The translations under genes and the position numbers were made by a program. Positions 20,881 through 27,969 of a stretch of DNA of 64,000 nucleotides are shown here, one piece after another. Every line of letters begins with the position of its first letter. Positions within the stretch are counted from its first letter, which is position 1. The notes under the pieces are model-generated. The model worked only from the letters and a program-made list of their open reading frames with translations, had not been told where the DNA came from and made no database searches. Origin of the DNA: RHKX01 sp046330415 (GTDB taxonomy: Bacteria; Actinomycetota; Thermoleophilia; Solirubrobacterales; 70-9); NCBI GenBank assembly GCA_046330415.1, contig JAXLSW010000025.1, forward strand, positions 8,764 to 72,763, written 5' to 3'.

Positions 20881-22403
20881 GCCGCGCGCCGCGGGTCCTC
20901 TTCGCGACCAGCAACGGCACCGGGCTCGGGCACCTGAACCGGGCGATGTCGATCGCTCGCAGGCTTCCGGGCGGTGCCGAGGTGAAGCTGTTCACGCTCT
21001 CGCAGGCCGCGCCGGTCGTGAAGGGCGCAGGGTTCGACGTCGGCTACCTGGCCTCCTACCGGCGTCAGTCCTCCGGGACCGATCGCGCTTGGAACCTGCG
21101 CCTCCGCGACGTCTTCGCCGAGCTGGTCGACGACTACGCGCCAGACGTCATCGTCTTCGATGGCGTCCATCCCTACCGGGCCGTCACGCACGTGCTCAGC
21201 CGCCGTGGCGCGCCTCCCTCGATCTGGTGCCGGCGGCCGATGTGGCGGGCCGGTTCGAGCCAGGCACCGTTGAAGCGGCAGGGCGCCTTCGACGCCGTGC
21301 TCGAGCCGGGGGAGCTCGCGTCGCGCAGCGATCGCGGGCCGACGACGCAGTTCCGCGCCGGAGCCGTGCGGGTCCCCCCGATCGTCTTCCTGGATCGCGA
21401 GGAGCTGCTCCCGCGCGCCGAGGCTGCAGCGGAGCTGGGCCTCGATCCCGGTCGCCGCACCGCCCTCGTGACCCTCGGCCAAGGCGGGCTGCTGGACGCC
21501 GCCGTCGCGCGCACGCTCGCGGCGCTGGCGACGCGCCCGCACATCCAGGTGGCGGCCCTGCAGTCGAGCCTGGCGCCTGGCCTCGCGGTGCCTGAGGGCG
21601 TCGTCCACCTGCGTTCGACCTTCCCGATGAGCCGCTACTTCAACGCCTTCGACCTCGCCGTCTCCGCGTCCGGCTACAACGGCTTCCACGAGCTCATCGC
21701 GTTCGCCGTGCCGACGCTGTTCGTGCCGATGGAGCGCAACACCGACGACCAGTTCGCCCGGGCACGGTGGGCTGCCGCCGAAGGTGTGGCGCTGGCGGTC
21801 AACGGCGCGGGCGACAAGGCGCTCGGCGAGCGCGTCGAGGAGCTCTGCGATCCTGCGCGCGCCGAGGAGCTCGCCGCCGGCTGCCAGCGCGCCTTCGGCG
21901 AGAACGGCGCCTGGGCGGCGGCGGACATGGTCGCCGGCGTGGCCGCTGGGACCTCGCGCGCGCCGCACGTTCGTAGGCGCGGTCCTTTCAACCGCTGGCT
22001 GCGGCTCTCCAGTCACGCTGTCGGCCCGACCCTGCCTCTCGTCCTTGCACTCGGCGCGCGCGATCTCGCCACCCATCCGGAGCGCCGCGCTCCGCGACTG
22101 CTCGTCCTCGCCCTGCGCGTTCCCCCGGAGGAGCTGGCCGAGCGACTGCGCGCCGCGATCGGCGGCGAGGATCCCCGTCGCGTCCTCGTCCTCACCGACT
22201 CCCTGGACTTCGCGACCCTGCGCGGCCTCGGGGTCGGCTTCGAGCTGCTCGAGCTCCCCGAGGGACGTCTCCACGAGCAGCGGATCGAGCGGATCCGCGA
22301 GCGCGCGGCCCTGCTCCTGCGCGGCCGCAAGCCAATGCGAGCGCGCTCGATCGGCGTCCTCGGGACCGAGCTGATCGGTCACGACGAGGGCGAGGCATCC
22401 TGA
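20877..22403 (+). CDS. GT28/MurG-like glycosyltransferase with a C-terminal extension
   Basis: 508 residues from the ATG at 20877. The first 360 residues look like a GT-B glycosyltransferase: FATSNGTGLGHLNRAMSIA at the N-terminus, where MurG-type enzymes carry GGTGGH, and the donor-site region SASGYNGFHELIAFAVPTLFVPM near residue 260, similar to the MurG GAGTLAE...P segment. Residues about 365-508 form a second region without a motif I know (LLVLALRVPPEELAERL, RVLVLTDSLDFATLRGLGVGFELLELP). It might be a partner or regulatory domain. It sits inside the sulfotransferase operon with overlaps at both ends, so it likely adds a sugar to the sulfated glycan. Confidence 0.75.
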   Translation: MSRAPRVLFATSNGTGLGHLNRAMSIARRLPGGAEVKLFTLSQAAPVVKGAGFDVGYLASYRRQSSGTDRAWNLRLRDVFAELVDDYAPDVIVFDGVHPYRAVTHVLSRRGAPPSIWCRRPMWRAGSSQAPLKRQGAFDAVLEPGELASRSDRGPTTQFRAGAVRVPPIVFLDREELLPRAEAAAELGLDPGRRTALVTLGQGGLLDAAVARTLAALATRPHIQVAALQSSLAPGLAVPEGVVHLRSTFPMSRYFNAFDLAVSASGYNGFHELIAFAVPTLFVPMERNTDDQFARARWAAAEGVALAVNGAGDKALGERVEELCDPARAEELAAGCQRAFGENGAWAAADMVAGVAAGTSRAPHVRRRGPFNRWLRLSSHAVGPTLPLVLALGARDLATHPERRAPRLLVLALRVPPEELAERLRAAIGGEDPRRVLVLTDSLDFATLRGLGVGFELLELPEGRLHEQRIERIRERAALLLRGRKPMRARSIGVLGTELIGHDEGEAS

Positions 22404-23368
22404 TGGCGACCGAGCGCCCTGCGGTACCCTCCGGAGCGCCTATGGAGGCTCCGGCCCCGACCAGATCGGGCGTCGCCGGCGGGGCCGGCGAGCCAGTCCC
22501 AGAGGCGCGCCCGGGCTCGGATGCGCGCGGTCTCACGCTGCCCAACCTGATCGTCATCGGCGCCCAGAAGTGCGGGACGAGCGGCCTGCACTACTACCTC
22601 AGCCTGCACCCCGAGGTCTCGATGTCGGATCCCAAGGAGCTCAACTTCTTCATCGCCGAGCGGAACTTCCCACGCGGGCTCGAGTGGTACTCCCGCCATT
22701 TCGACCCCACCGCGAAGTGCAACGGCGAGGCGTCGCCGAACTACACCGCCTACCCACAGCACCTCGGCGTCCCCGAGCGGATGGCGGCGGCGGTGCCGGA
22801 CGCCAAGCTCGTCTACCTCGTCCGCGACCCGATCGACAGGATCACCGCCCACTGGGTCCACAACTACGCCAAGCGGCGGGAGAAGGGTGACCTGCACGCG
22901 ACCCTCCTGCACCCCAACACCTCCTACGTCTCGCGCAGCCGCTACTTCATGCAGCTGCAGCGGTTCCTCGAGCACTTCCCGCAGGAGCAGGTCCTCGTCC
23001 TCGACAACCAGGACCTCCGCGACGAGCGCATGCCGACCCTGCGCCGGGTCTTCGAGTTCGCCGGCGTCGATGCCTCCTTCGAGCACCCGAAGTTCGAGCA
23101 GGTCCGGCACTCGACCTCGAAGAAGAAGCGCGCGACGAGGCTCGGGATGCGCGTGCAGCGCGCCAGCCGCAGCAGGATGGGCCGGAGGGTCCCACGCAAG
23201 GCGTGGCTGGCGATGGATGTCGCGCTGCCGCTCTCCAAACCGATCGAGAAGCCCGCCATAGCCGACGTCAAGGCTGCGCTCGGGGAGGAGGTCCTGGAGG
23301 TGCTTCACGAGGACGCGGAGAAGCTCCGCGCCCTGACCGGGCGCGATTTCGCGCACTGGTCGGTTTGA
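22403..23368 (+). CDS. Sulfotransferase, heparan-sulfate (Sulfotransfer_1) type
   Basis: 321 residues, a different branch from the three upstream copies. P-loop NLIVIGAQKCGTSGLHYYL near residue 50, then MSDPKELNFF, and the 3'-phosphate region LVYLVRDPIDRITAHWVHNY near 138, as in N-deacetylase/N-sulfotransferase domains. DAEKLRALTGRDFAHW at the C-terminus is usual for bacterial members. ATG at 22403 shares a base with the glycosyltransferase stop; an ATG at 22442 would remove a Pro/Ala-rich leader and is equally plausible. Suggests sulfation of an oligosaccharide. Confidence 0.85.
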   Translation: MATERPAVPSGAPMEAPAPTRSGVAGGAGEPVPEARPGSDARGLTLPNLIVIGAQKCGTSGLHYYLSLHPEVSMSDPKELNFFIAERNFPRGLEWYSRHFDPTAKCNGEASPNYTAYPQHLGVPERMAAAVPDAKLVYLVRDPIDRITAHWVHNYAKRREKGDLHATLLHPNTSYVSRSRYFMQLQRFLEHFPQEQVLVLDNQDLRDERMPTLRRVFEFAGVDASFEHPKFEQVRHSTSKKKRATRLGMRVQRASRSRMGRRVPRKAWLAMDVALPLSKPIEKPAIADVKAALGEEVLEVLHEDAEKLRALTGRDFAHWSV

Positions 23369-23412
23369 GTCCCGGGGCCGGCCCCGGCGGGAAGGGCCGC
23401 AACGGGAGCGGA

Positions 23413-25452
23413 ATGCAGAAGGGGGGAGGGGGCAAGGGCAAGCACCGCGAGCACCGGACGGCGGCCTCGCGTCGGCCCGAGAAGGGAGGGGGCACGGGTG
23501 CCGCGCTGGGCTCGGCGATGCTGCGCTACTCGGGCATCCACGGGATCGGGATGGTCGCCGCGAACATCATCACGTTCGCCTCGACGATCGTCATCGCCAA
23601 CTTCTCCAAGCCCGCTGAGTTCGGGCAGCTCGGGCTGCTGATGTTCTACTCGGGCCTGCTGACCCTCGCCTTCACGCTGGCGAGCAAGCAGGGAACACTG
23701 AAGCGCACCTTCGGCGGTGGCGACGACGAGGAGGACGACGATGACGACGAGGACGAGGAGCTCTCCGCCGACCCCCGCCACAGCTTCGGCACCGGCCTGA
23801 TCACGATCACGGTCGTCTCGCTGATCGGCACCGCGCTCTCCATCGTCTTCGCCGATCAGATCGCCAACGGCCTGCTCGGCGGCGGTGCCGACCCGAACCT
23901 GATCGTCTATGCCGCGCTCGCCGGCGGCGCCGGCGCCGTCTATCGCCTCGCCTCGATCGCGATCTGGATCGAGCGCCGGCCCTACGCCTACATCGCCGTC
24001 GAGACGGCGAAGCCGATCTTCACGCTCGCCGCCGTGGTCACCCTGCTCGTCGCCGGGCTCGGCATCAAGGGCGCGATCGCCGGCCACGCGCTCGGGATGG
24101 TCCTCGGCACCCTCATGTCCCTGTTCATCCTGCGGGGGAGCTGGAGCCCGACCTGGGACATCCAGGAGGCGATCGCGATCTACCGCAAGGGCGCGATTCG
24201 GGTGCCGCTGGTGCTCTCGATGTGGGTGGTCGGCTACGCCGACATCTACCTGCTCTCGAAGTTCGTCGACCACTCCGAGCTCGGCACCTACCACCTCGCC
24301 TCGAAGGCGGCCTTCCTGGTCGCGGTGCTGCCCGGCGGGTTCCGCAAGGCCCTGCGGCCGTTGCAGAAGACGCCGATGTTCCAAGCGGTGGAGAAGGAGT
24401 ACGGCGTCGGGACCGCCCGCGGCACCCAGTTCGGCTACTTCTGGATCATGCTCGCCGGGACGATGCTGGCAACGGCGGTGATGGCGACCGTGATGGTCCG
24501 CGTCGCGCCGCCCGCCTACGCGGGTGCGGCGCCGCTGATCCCGCTCGTCGCGGGCGGCCTCGTCGCACCGACCGTCTACCGGATGACCAACAAGTCGGTG
24601 AAGTACGGCGACAAGCGCGTCCCCTTCATCATCGGCGCGATCTGCGCGATGTTCCTCTTCATCGGGCTCTCGCTGCTGCTGATCCCGGAGTGGGGGGTGA
24701 AGGGAACTCCGCTGGCGATGATGGGGGCGTTCCTGCCACCGACGATCTTCGTCTTCGTGAAGTCGCAGCGCGGACGCAGCCCGATCCGCCTGCCGTGGCG
24801 GTCGATGATCGTCGCCACCCTCGCCGCGGTCGCCGTCGGCTGGGCCCATGCCCTGCTCGACCCGGGCATGTGGATCCTCGAGATCCTCGCCGGGTTCGTG
24901 GCGATCGGGGCCTGGTGCGTCCTCTGCATCGCCTTCGGCGCCATCCCGAAGGAGCACCGGGCGCCGCTCTGGGCGATGGTCAAGGGCCTGCGCGACCGCG
25001 GTCACGGCTTCGAGCCCGCCGTCGGCCTCGATTCGCTCTCGCCGCGCGAGCGCAAGGTGGTCCGCCGGGTGGTCGTGCGCGGCATGCCGACCGCAAAGGC
25101 GGCGCGACCTCTGCTCGGCTCCGGGGATGGGAAGGACGTGGAGGGGGCGGCGAACGGTGGCCGCTCCGCCGAGGCCAACGCGCTCGTCGTCGACATCCTC
25201 CGCCGGATCGCCGTGGGGGGCGGCGCTCCCGGGGTCCCCGACGACTACGAGCGCAGTCGCCGCGGTGACCGCCGCCGTGACGCCCGCATCGGCGCCTTCC
25301 TGTTCGCCGACGGCACGATCGCCGAGCGCGACCAGATCGGGAAGAAGCTCGTCAACGACGGCGTCGCCGAGCCCTTCGACCTGCACACGCTCGAGGCCGT
25401 GCTCGGCTCGCTGCAGCGCGGCGGCGCCGACCTCTGGAAGCGGCCGGTCTAG
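23413..25452 (+). CDS. Polysaccharide flippase-like membrane protein with acidic loop and long cytoplasmic tail
   Basis: 679 residues from the ATG at 23413, preceded by GGGAGCGGA. After a Lys/Gly/Arg-rich N-terminus of about 35 residues come roughly twelve to fourteen hydrophobic segments in MOP/Wzx style (first: YSGIHGIGMVAANIITFAST). A striking acidic loop, a run of about 15 Asp/Glu (residues about 102-117), follows the third helix. The membrane part ends near residue 515; the remaining 160 residues are soluble and Arg-rich. It probably flips the lipid-linked glycan made by the upstream genes. The tail resembles nothing I can name. Confidence 0.75.
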   Translation: MQKGGGGKGKHREHRTAASRRPEKGGGTGAALGSAMLRYSGIHGIGMVAANIITFASTIVIANFSKPAEFGQLGLLMFYSGLLTLAFTLASKQGTLKRTFGGGDDEEDDDDDEDEELSADPRHSFGTGLITITVVSLIGTALSIVFADQIANGLLGGGADPNLIVYAALAGGAGAVYRLASIAIWIERRPYAYIAVETAKPIFTLAAVVTLLVAGLGIKGAIAGHALGMVLGTLMSLFILRGSWSPTWDIQEAIAIYRKGAIRVPLVLSMWVVGYADIYLLSKFVDHSELGTYHLASKAAFLVAVLPGGFRKALRPLQKTPMFQAVEKEYGVGTARGTQFGYFWIMLAGTMLATAVMATVMVRVAPPAYAGAAPLIPLVAGGLVAPTVYRMTNKSVKYGDKRVPFIIGAICAMFLFIGLSLLLIPEWGVKGTPLAMMGAFLPPTIFVFVKSQRGRSPIRLPWRSMIVATLAAVAVGWAHALLDPGMWILEILAGFVAIGAWCVLCIAFGAIPKEHRAPLWAMVKGLRDRGHGFEPAVGLDSLSPRERKVVRRVVVRGMPTAKAARPLLGSGDGKDVEGAANGGRSAEANALVVDILRRIAVGGGAPGVPDDYERSRRGDRRRDARIGAFLFADGTIAERDQIGKKLVNDGVAEPFDLHTLEAVLGSLQRGGADLWKRPV

Positions 25453-25473
25453 TTCAGGTCGTCGGGTCGGCCG

Positions 25474-25992
25474 TCAGGCCTTGCGGATGATGATCTGGTC
25501 GGCCTCGACCGTCACCTTGACGGGACGGTGGCCGGCCCAGTTCTCGGCGTAGACCGGGTTGTCCTTTATGGACGGGTCGAGCCAGAGCCCGTAGCCGTCG
25601 TCCTCACCGTGGTCGAAGCTGGCCTCGATCGCGGGGGCGCCGCGGCGGCGGCCACGACCGCCCCGCCTGCGCCGGCGGCGACGCGGGCGATCGTCGTCGC
25701 CCTCCTCGGAGTCCTCGTCACCTTCGTCCTCGTCCTCGTCCTCGGCCTCGGCGGCCGCGGCCGCCTCCTCCTCGGCGGCGCGGGTCGCGGCTTCGACCTC
25801 GGCCTCGATCTCGTCGCGGAGATCGTCTGAGGTGTCGGGCTCGGAGTCCGGGGTCAGGTCATGCCGACGCCGGAACTCGCGCAGCTCGGACGCGGAGATC
25901 TCGAGCTGGTGGGCGATCCAGGCATCGGTGCGCCCTTCGCGGACCCACGCGCGAATCTGGTTGAGCTGCGATCTGAGGGGCTTTCCTGCCAT
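25474..25992 (-). CDS. Helix-turn-helix protein with acidic and Arg-rich low-complexity linkers
   Basis: 172 residues from the ATG at 25992. Residues about 5-45 form a helix-turn-helix (LNQIRAWVREGRTDAWIAHQ, LEISASELREFRRRHDL). Next are about 45 residues of nearly pure Glu/Asp/Ala, then an Arg/Gly tract (RRRRRRRGGRGRRRG), then a conserved-looking end, YGLWLDPSIKDNPVYAENW and VKVTVEADQIIIRK. The basic tract suggests nucleic acid binding. Family not recognised. It is divergent from csrA, 146 bases away, and convergent with the flippase gene. TAGAGT lies 11 bases before the start. A longer upstream frame is open but would run into the csrA leader. Confidence 0.75.
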   Translation of the reverse strand: MAGKPLRSQLNQIRAWVREGRTDAWIAHQLEISASELREFRRRHDLTPDSEPDTSDDLRDEIEAEVEAATRAAEEEAAAAAEAEDEDEDEGDEDSEEGDDDRPRRRRRRRGGRGRRRGAPAIEASFDHGEDDGYGLWLDPSIKDNPVYAENWAGHRPVKVTVEADQIIIRKA

Positions 25993-26003
25993 CGCGGAGG
26001 GCG

Positions 26004-26009
26004 ACTCTA
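26004..26009 (-). promoter_or_regulatory. -10 element (TAGAGT) of the minus-strand HTH gene
   Basis: Read on the minus strand, TAGAGT lies 11 bases before the ATG at 25992, with no Shine-Dalgarno between. Same hexamer as at 13077 and 47523. Confidence 0.45.
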
Positions 26010-26047
26010 CCAGCGGCCAGCGAGTGGACGCGGGGAGCGGGCTCAGA

Positions 26048-26053
26048 TAGGGT
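26048..26053 (+). promoter_or_regulatory. -10 element (TAGGGT) and leader of csrA
   Basis: TAGGGT would give a csrA leader of about 80 bases. The leader ends in AGGAGG at 26122-26127, an ideal Shine-Dalgarno that contains a GGA, the CsrA recognition core, so autoregulation is possible. Confidence 0.4.
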
Positions 26054-26138
26054 GCGCGCGCTGGGTGGCCTGTGCCCCCTTTTTGCCCCACCGGTCCACG
26101 CCTAACCGCTCGCTTCAGCCTCAGGAGGTCAGGGGCGC

Positions 26139-26345
26139 ATGCTCGTACTGACACGCAAGACAAACCAGAGCATCATGATCGGTGACGAGATCGAGATCTC
26201 GATCCTCTCCGTCAGCGGCGACAAGGTGCGGATCGGGATCGACGCCCCTCGCGACGTCGCCGTCTTCCGCAAGGAGGTCTACGAGTCGATGGAGGGCGGG
26301 GCCGAGCCGGCCTCCGCCGGAACCGACGGCACCTCCACGGAGTAG
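26139..26345 (+). CDS. csrA: Carbon storage regulator CsrA
   Basis: Small dimeric RNA-binding protein that binds GGA-containing hairpins and controls translation and mRNA stability. 68 residues: MLVLTRKTNQSIMIGDEIEI is the near-invariant N-terminus, VRIGIDAPRDVAVFRKEVY holds the conserved core with the RNA-contacting Arg, and about 18 residues of tail follow. The ATG at 26139 has AGGAGG 11 bases before it. CsrA is uncommon in actinobacteria outside flagellate lineages; no fliW or flagellar gene lies in the window. A roughly 570-base tandem repeat with many GGA motifs starts about 28 bases downstream. Confidence 0.95.
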   Translation: MLVLTRKTNQSIMIGDEIEISILSVSGDKVRIGIDAPRDVAVFRKEVYESMEGGAEPASAGTDGTSTE

Positions 26346-26372
26346 CCGCAGCGGCAGCGGCCCAGCCGCGAG

Positions 26373-26650
26373 CTGCGCTACATCATTCCGGTATCCCATG
26401 GGGGCGGTTCCGCGGAACCTCCGTGTCCCCCCGAGGCCAGCGGGATGCATGAGGCCGGTATGTCGGTCTCAAGCTGCCCACTGAAGGGGCGGAGGCTCCG
26501 AAGCACCTTCAGGCTCCACGGTTGGGCGAAGGGCACCGAAGGGAGGACGGAAGCCGGCCGGTGACCCGCCCCCGGCTCCGCAACGGCGGTGCCGCTCCCG
26601 TACTCCCCTCGTCAGCCCATCGCCGCGGAGCAGGGCTGGAGGATGAACCT
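26373..26650 (+). repeat. Tandem repeat copy A (candidate structured RNA) next to csrA
   Basis: First of two ~280-base imperfect direct repeats. Shared anchors: GCGCTAC (26375), TTCCGGTATCCCA (26386), the palindrome GGTTCCGCGGAACC (26406-26419), hairpin TGAGGCCG/CGGTCTCA (26450-26471, six-base loop), hairpin CGGAGGCTCCG (26490-26500), GGGCACCGAAGGGAGGACG (26531-26549), CTCCCCTCG (26603) and AGCCCATCG (26614). Nine GGA trinucleotides lie on this strand between 26373 and 26668. No reading frame is kept between the copies. The strand is assigned from csrA and is not proven. Confidence 0.75.
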
Positions 26651-26654
26651 GACC

Positions 26655-26668
26655 GGTTCCACGGAACC
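26655..26668. repeat. Degenerate palindrome GGTTCCACGGAACC
   Basis: A one-base variant of the 14-base palindrome found in each repeat copy, lying between them directly before GCGCTAC of copy B. Copy A has no such palindrome at the matching place. Confidence 0.6.
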
Positions 26669-26945
26669 GCGCTACGTCTTTCCGGTATCCCAGGGGGGCG
26701 GTTCCGCGGAACCGCTCTCGCACCTGCTCGCGGCCAGCGGGATGGCTGAGGCCGATATGTCGGCCTCATGCTGCCCGCTTGGAGGGGGCGGAGGCTCCGA
26801 AGACCGTCGGGCCACCATGGCTGAGCGAAAGGGCACCGAAGGGAGGACGAGAGGAGCCGGGCCCGGACGCCCAGCTATGCCCACGCACGAGCCGCAGAGT
26901 TCCCATGCTCCCCTCGCCAGCCCATCGCAGGGGAGCAAGGGGTGA
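26669..26945 (+). repeat. Tandem repeat copy B (candidate structured RNA) next to csrA
   Basis: Second copy. Offsets from copy A grow 294, 297, 299, 300, 305 along the element, so gaps are not multiples of three and it is not coding. Anchors: palindrome GGTTCCGCGGAACC (26700-26713), hairpin TGAGGCCG/CGGCCTCA (26747-26768; a G-C pair where copy A has G-U), CGGAGGCTCCG (26789-26799), GGGCACCGAAGGGAGGACG (26831-26849), and CTCCCCT/AGGGGAG (26908-26935), a stem only complete in this copy. The stretch 26946-27050 after it shows no feature I can name. Confidence 0.75.
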
Positions 26946-27050
26946 CTCGGAGCGGCCCAGCGGCCTAGGACGCAGGAAGCGATGCGGCCGAAATGCGCTA
27001 TGGGCCGTGAGCCGACGAGGGCGATTGCCCGCGACGCGCCGCAGGCGCTC

Positions 27051-27323
27051 TCAGCCGCCGACTAGCCAGGCGAGGGTCTCAAACATCACCACGACGACGG
27101 TGATCACCGTCGCGGTGAGGCAGAGGAAGAGGACGCCGAAGCGGACCCGGCCGCGCTGCTCGCCCTTGACGATGTTGCGCGCTCGCGAGCGGTTGGCGGC
27201 ACGCATGCGCAGATCGCGACGCCGCTGCGCCTCGATGCGTGATTCGCGCGCGAACTCCTCTTCGAAGTCGTCGATGCTGCGGTCGAGTCGTGCCGCAGGG
27301 GGTATTGCCGGGTCGGCTGCCAT
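27051..27323 (-). CDS. Small tail-anchored membrane protein
   Basis: Not recognised. 90 residues: an acidic N-terminus (RSIDDFEEEFARESRIEAQ), a very basic middle (RRRDLRMRAANRSRARNIVKG), then one hydrophobic segment near the C-terminus (FGVLFLCLTATVITVVVVMF, about residues 63-82) and a few residues after. The basic stretch before the helix predicts the N-terminus inside. ATG start at 27323. It lies between the repeat region and the thermonuclease gene on the same strand, 92 bases apart. Confidence 0.65.
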   Translation of the reverse strand: MAADPAIPPAARLDRSIDDFEEEFARESRIEAQRRRDLRMRAANRSRARNIVKGEQRGRVRFGVLFLCLTATVITVVVVMFETLAWLVGG

Positions 27324-27414
27324 CCGAGGGCATGTTACCCGGCCGGGGCCGAATTGTTACGAGATGCCAACAATTCGCGGGCGGCGAGCACCGCCCGTCT
27401 TCCCGGGGCCTGGT

Positions 27415-27933
27415 TCAGCAGGCGCCCCAGAGGCCACGCTCCGCCGCGGCCGCATCGGACTCGATCTCGCGGAACTGCTCGGCGTGGGAGGTGTTCGGCT
27501 CGATCTCCAGGGTCTGGGCGTAGCCGCCTCTCAGCAGCTCCGCGTTGATCAGCTCGTCGCCGACGTAGACGTAGGCGAGCAGCCGCCCGTAGACGTCGCG
27601 GCGCTCGCGGTCGAAGACCAGCCTCACGCGCCGACCGTCGACGAGCTCGTGGTTGCGCTCGGAGGCCTCGGGGCCGAAGCACTCGACCGGCGAGTCGGGC
27701 TTCACCGACTCCGGCGTGTCGATCCCGATGTAGCGGACGTCCTCCTCGTGGCCGTCGAGGTAGACCTCGATCGTGTCGCCGTCGACGACCCGCTCGACAT
27801 CGGCCTCGGCGCTGCCGCCGGGCGGCTCAGAATCGCCGCCGCCGGAGGAGCCCGATCGGCCGCCGAGCAGCAGCACCAGGATCAGGATCACGAGCACCGC
27901 GACGCTGCCGGCGCCGATGCCCCGGCCACCCAC
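27415..27933 (-). CDS. Membrane-anchored or secreted thermonuclease (SNase) family nuclease
   Basis: Ca-dependent nuclease cutting DNA and RNA outside the cell. 172 residues: N-terminal hydrophobic segment (residues about 8-24, VAVLVILILVLLLGG), a Gly/Ser linker, then the SNase fold: VERVVDGDTIEV (metal Asp), VRYIGIDTPES (Arg, Asp, Glu of the active site) and RDVYGRLLAYVYV (second catalytic Arg). FREIESDAAAAERGLWGAC is the usual end. GTG start at 27933. Gene is followed on the same strand by the small membrane protein and preceded by the aldolase gene. Confidence 0.9.
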   Translation of the reverse strand: MGGRGIGAGSVAVLVILILVLLLGGRSGSSGGGDSEPPGGSAEADVERVVDGDTIEVYLDGHEEDVRYIGIDTPESVKPDSPVECFGPEASERNHELVDGRRVRLVFDRERRDVYGRLLAYVYVGDELINAELLRGGYAQTLEIEPNTSHAEQFREIESDAAAAERGLWGAC

Positions 27934-27969
27934 GAGCAGCCCTCTCCGTTGCTCCCCGAGCCTGAGCGG

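Noticed and set aside
26490..26500. CGGAGGCTCCG hairpins as part of a known riboswitch (cobalamin, c-di-GMP)
   Set aside because: I looked for the B12 box and the conserved c-di-GMP core and found neither; downstream genes on that strand are also far away.
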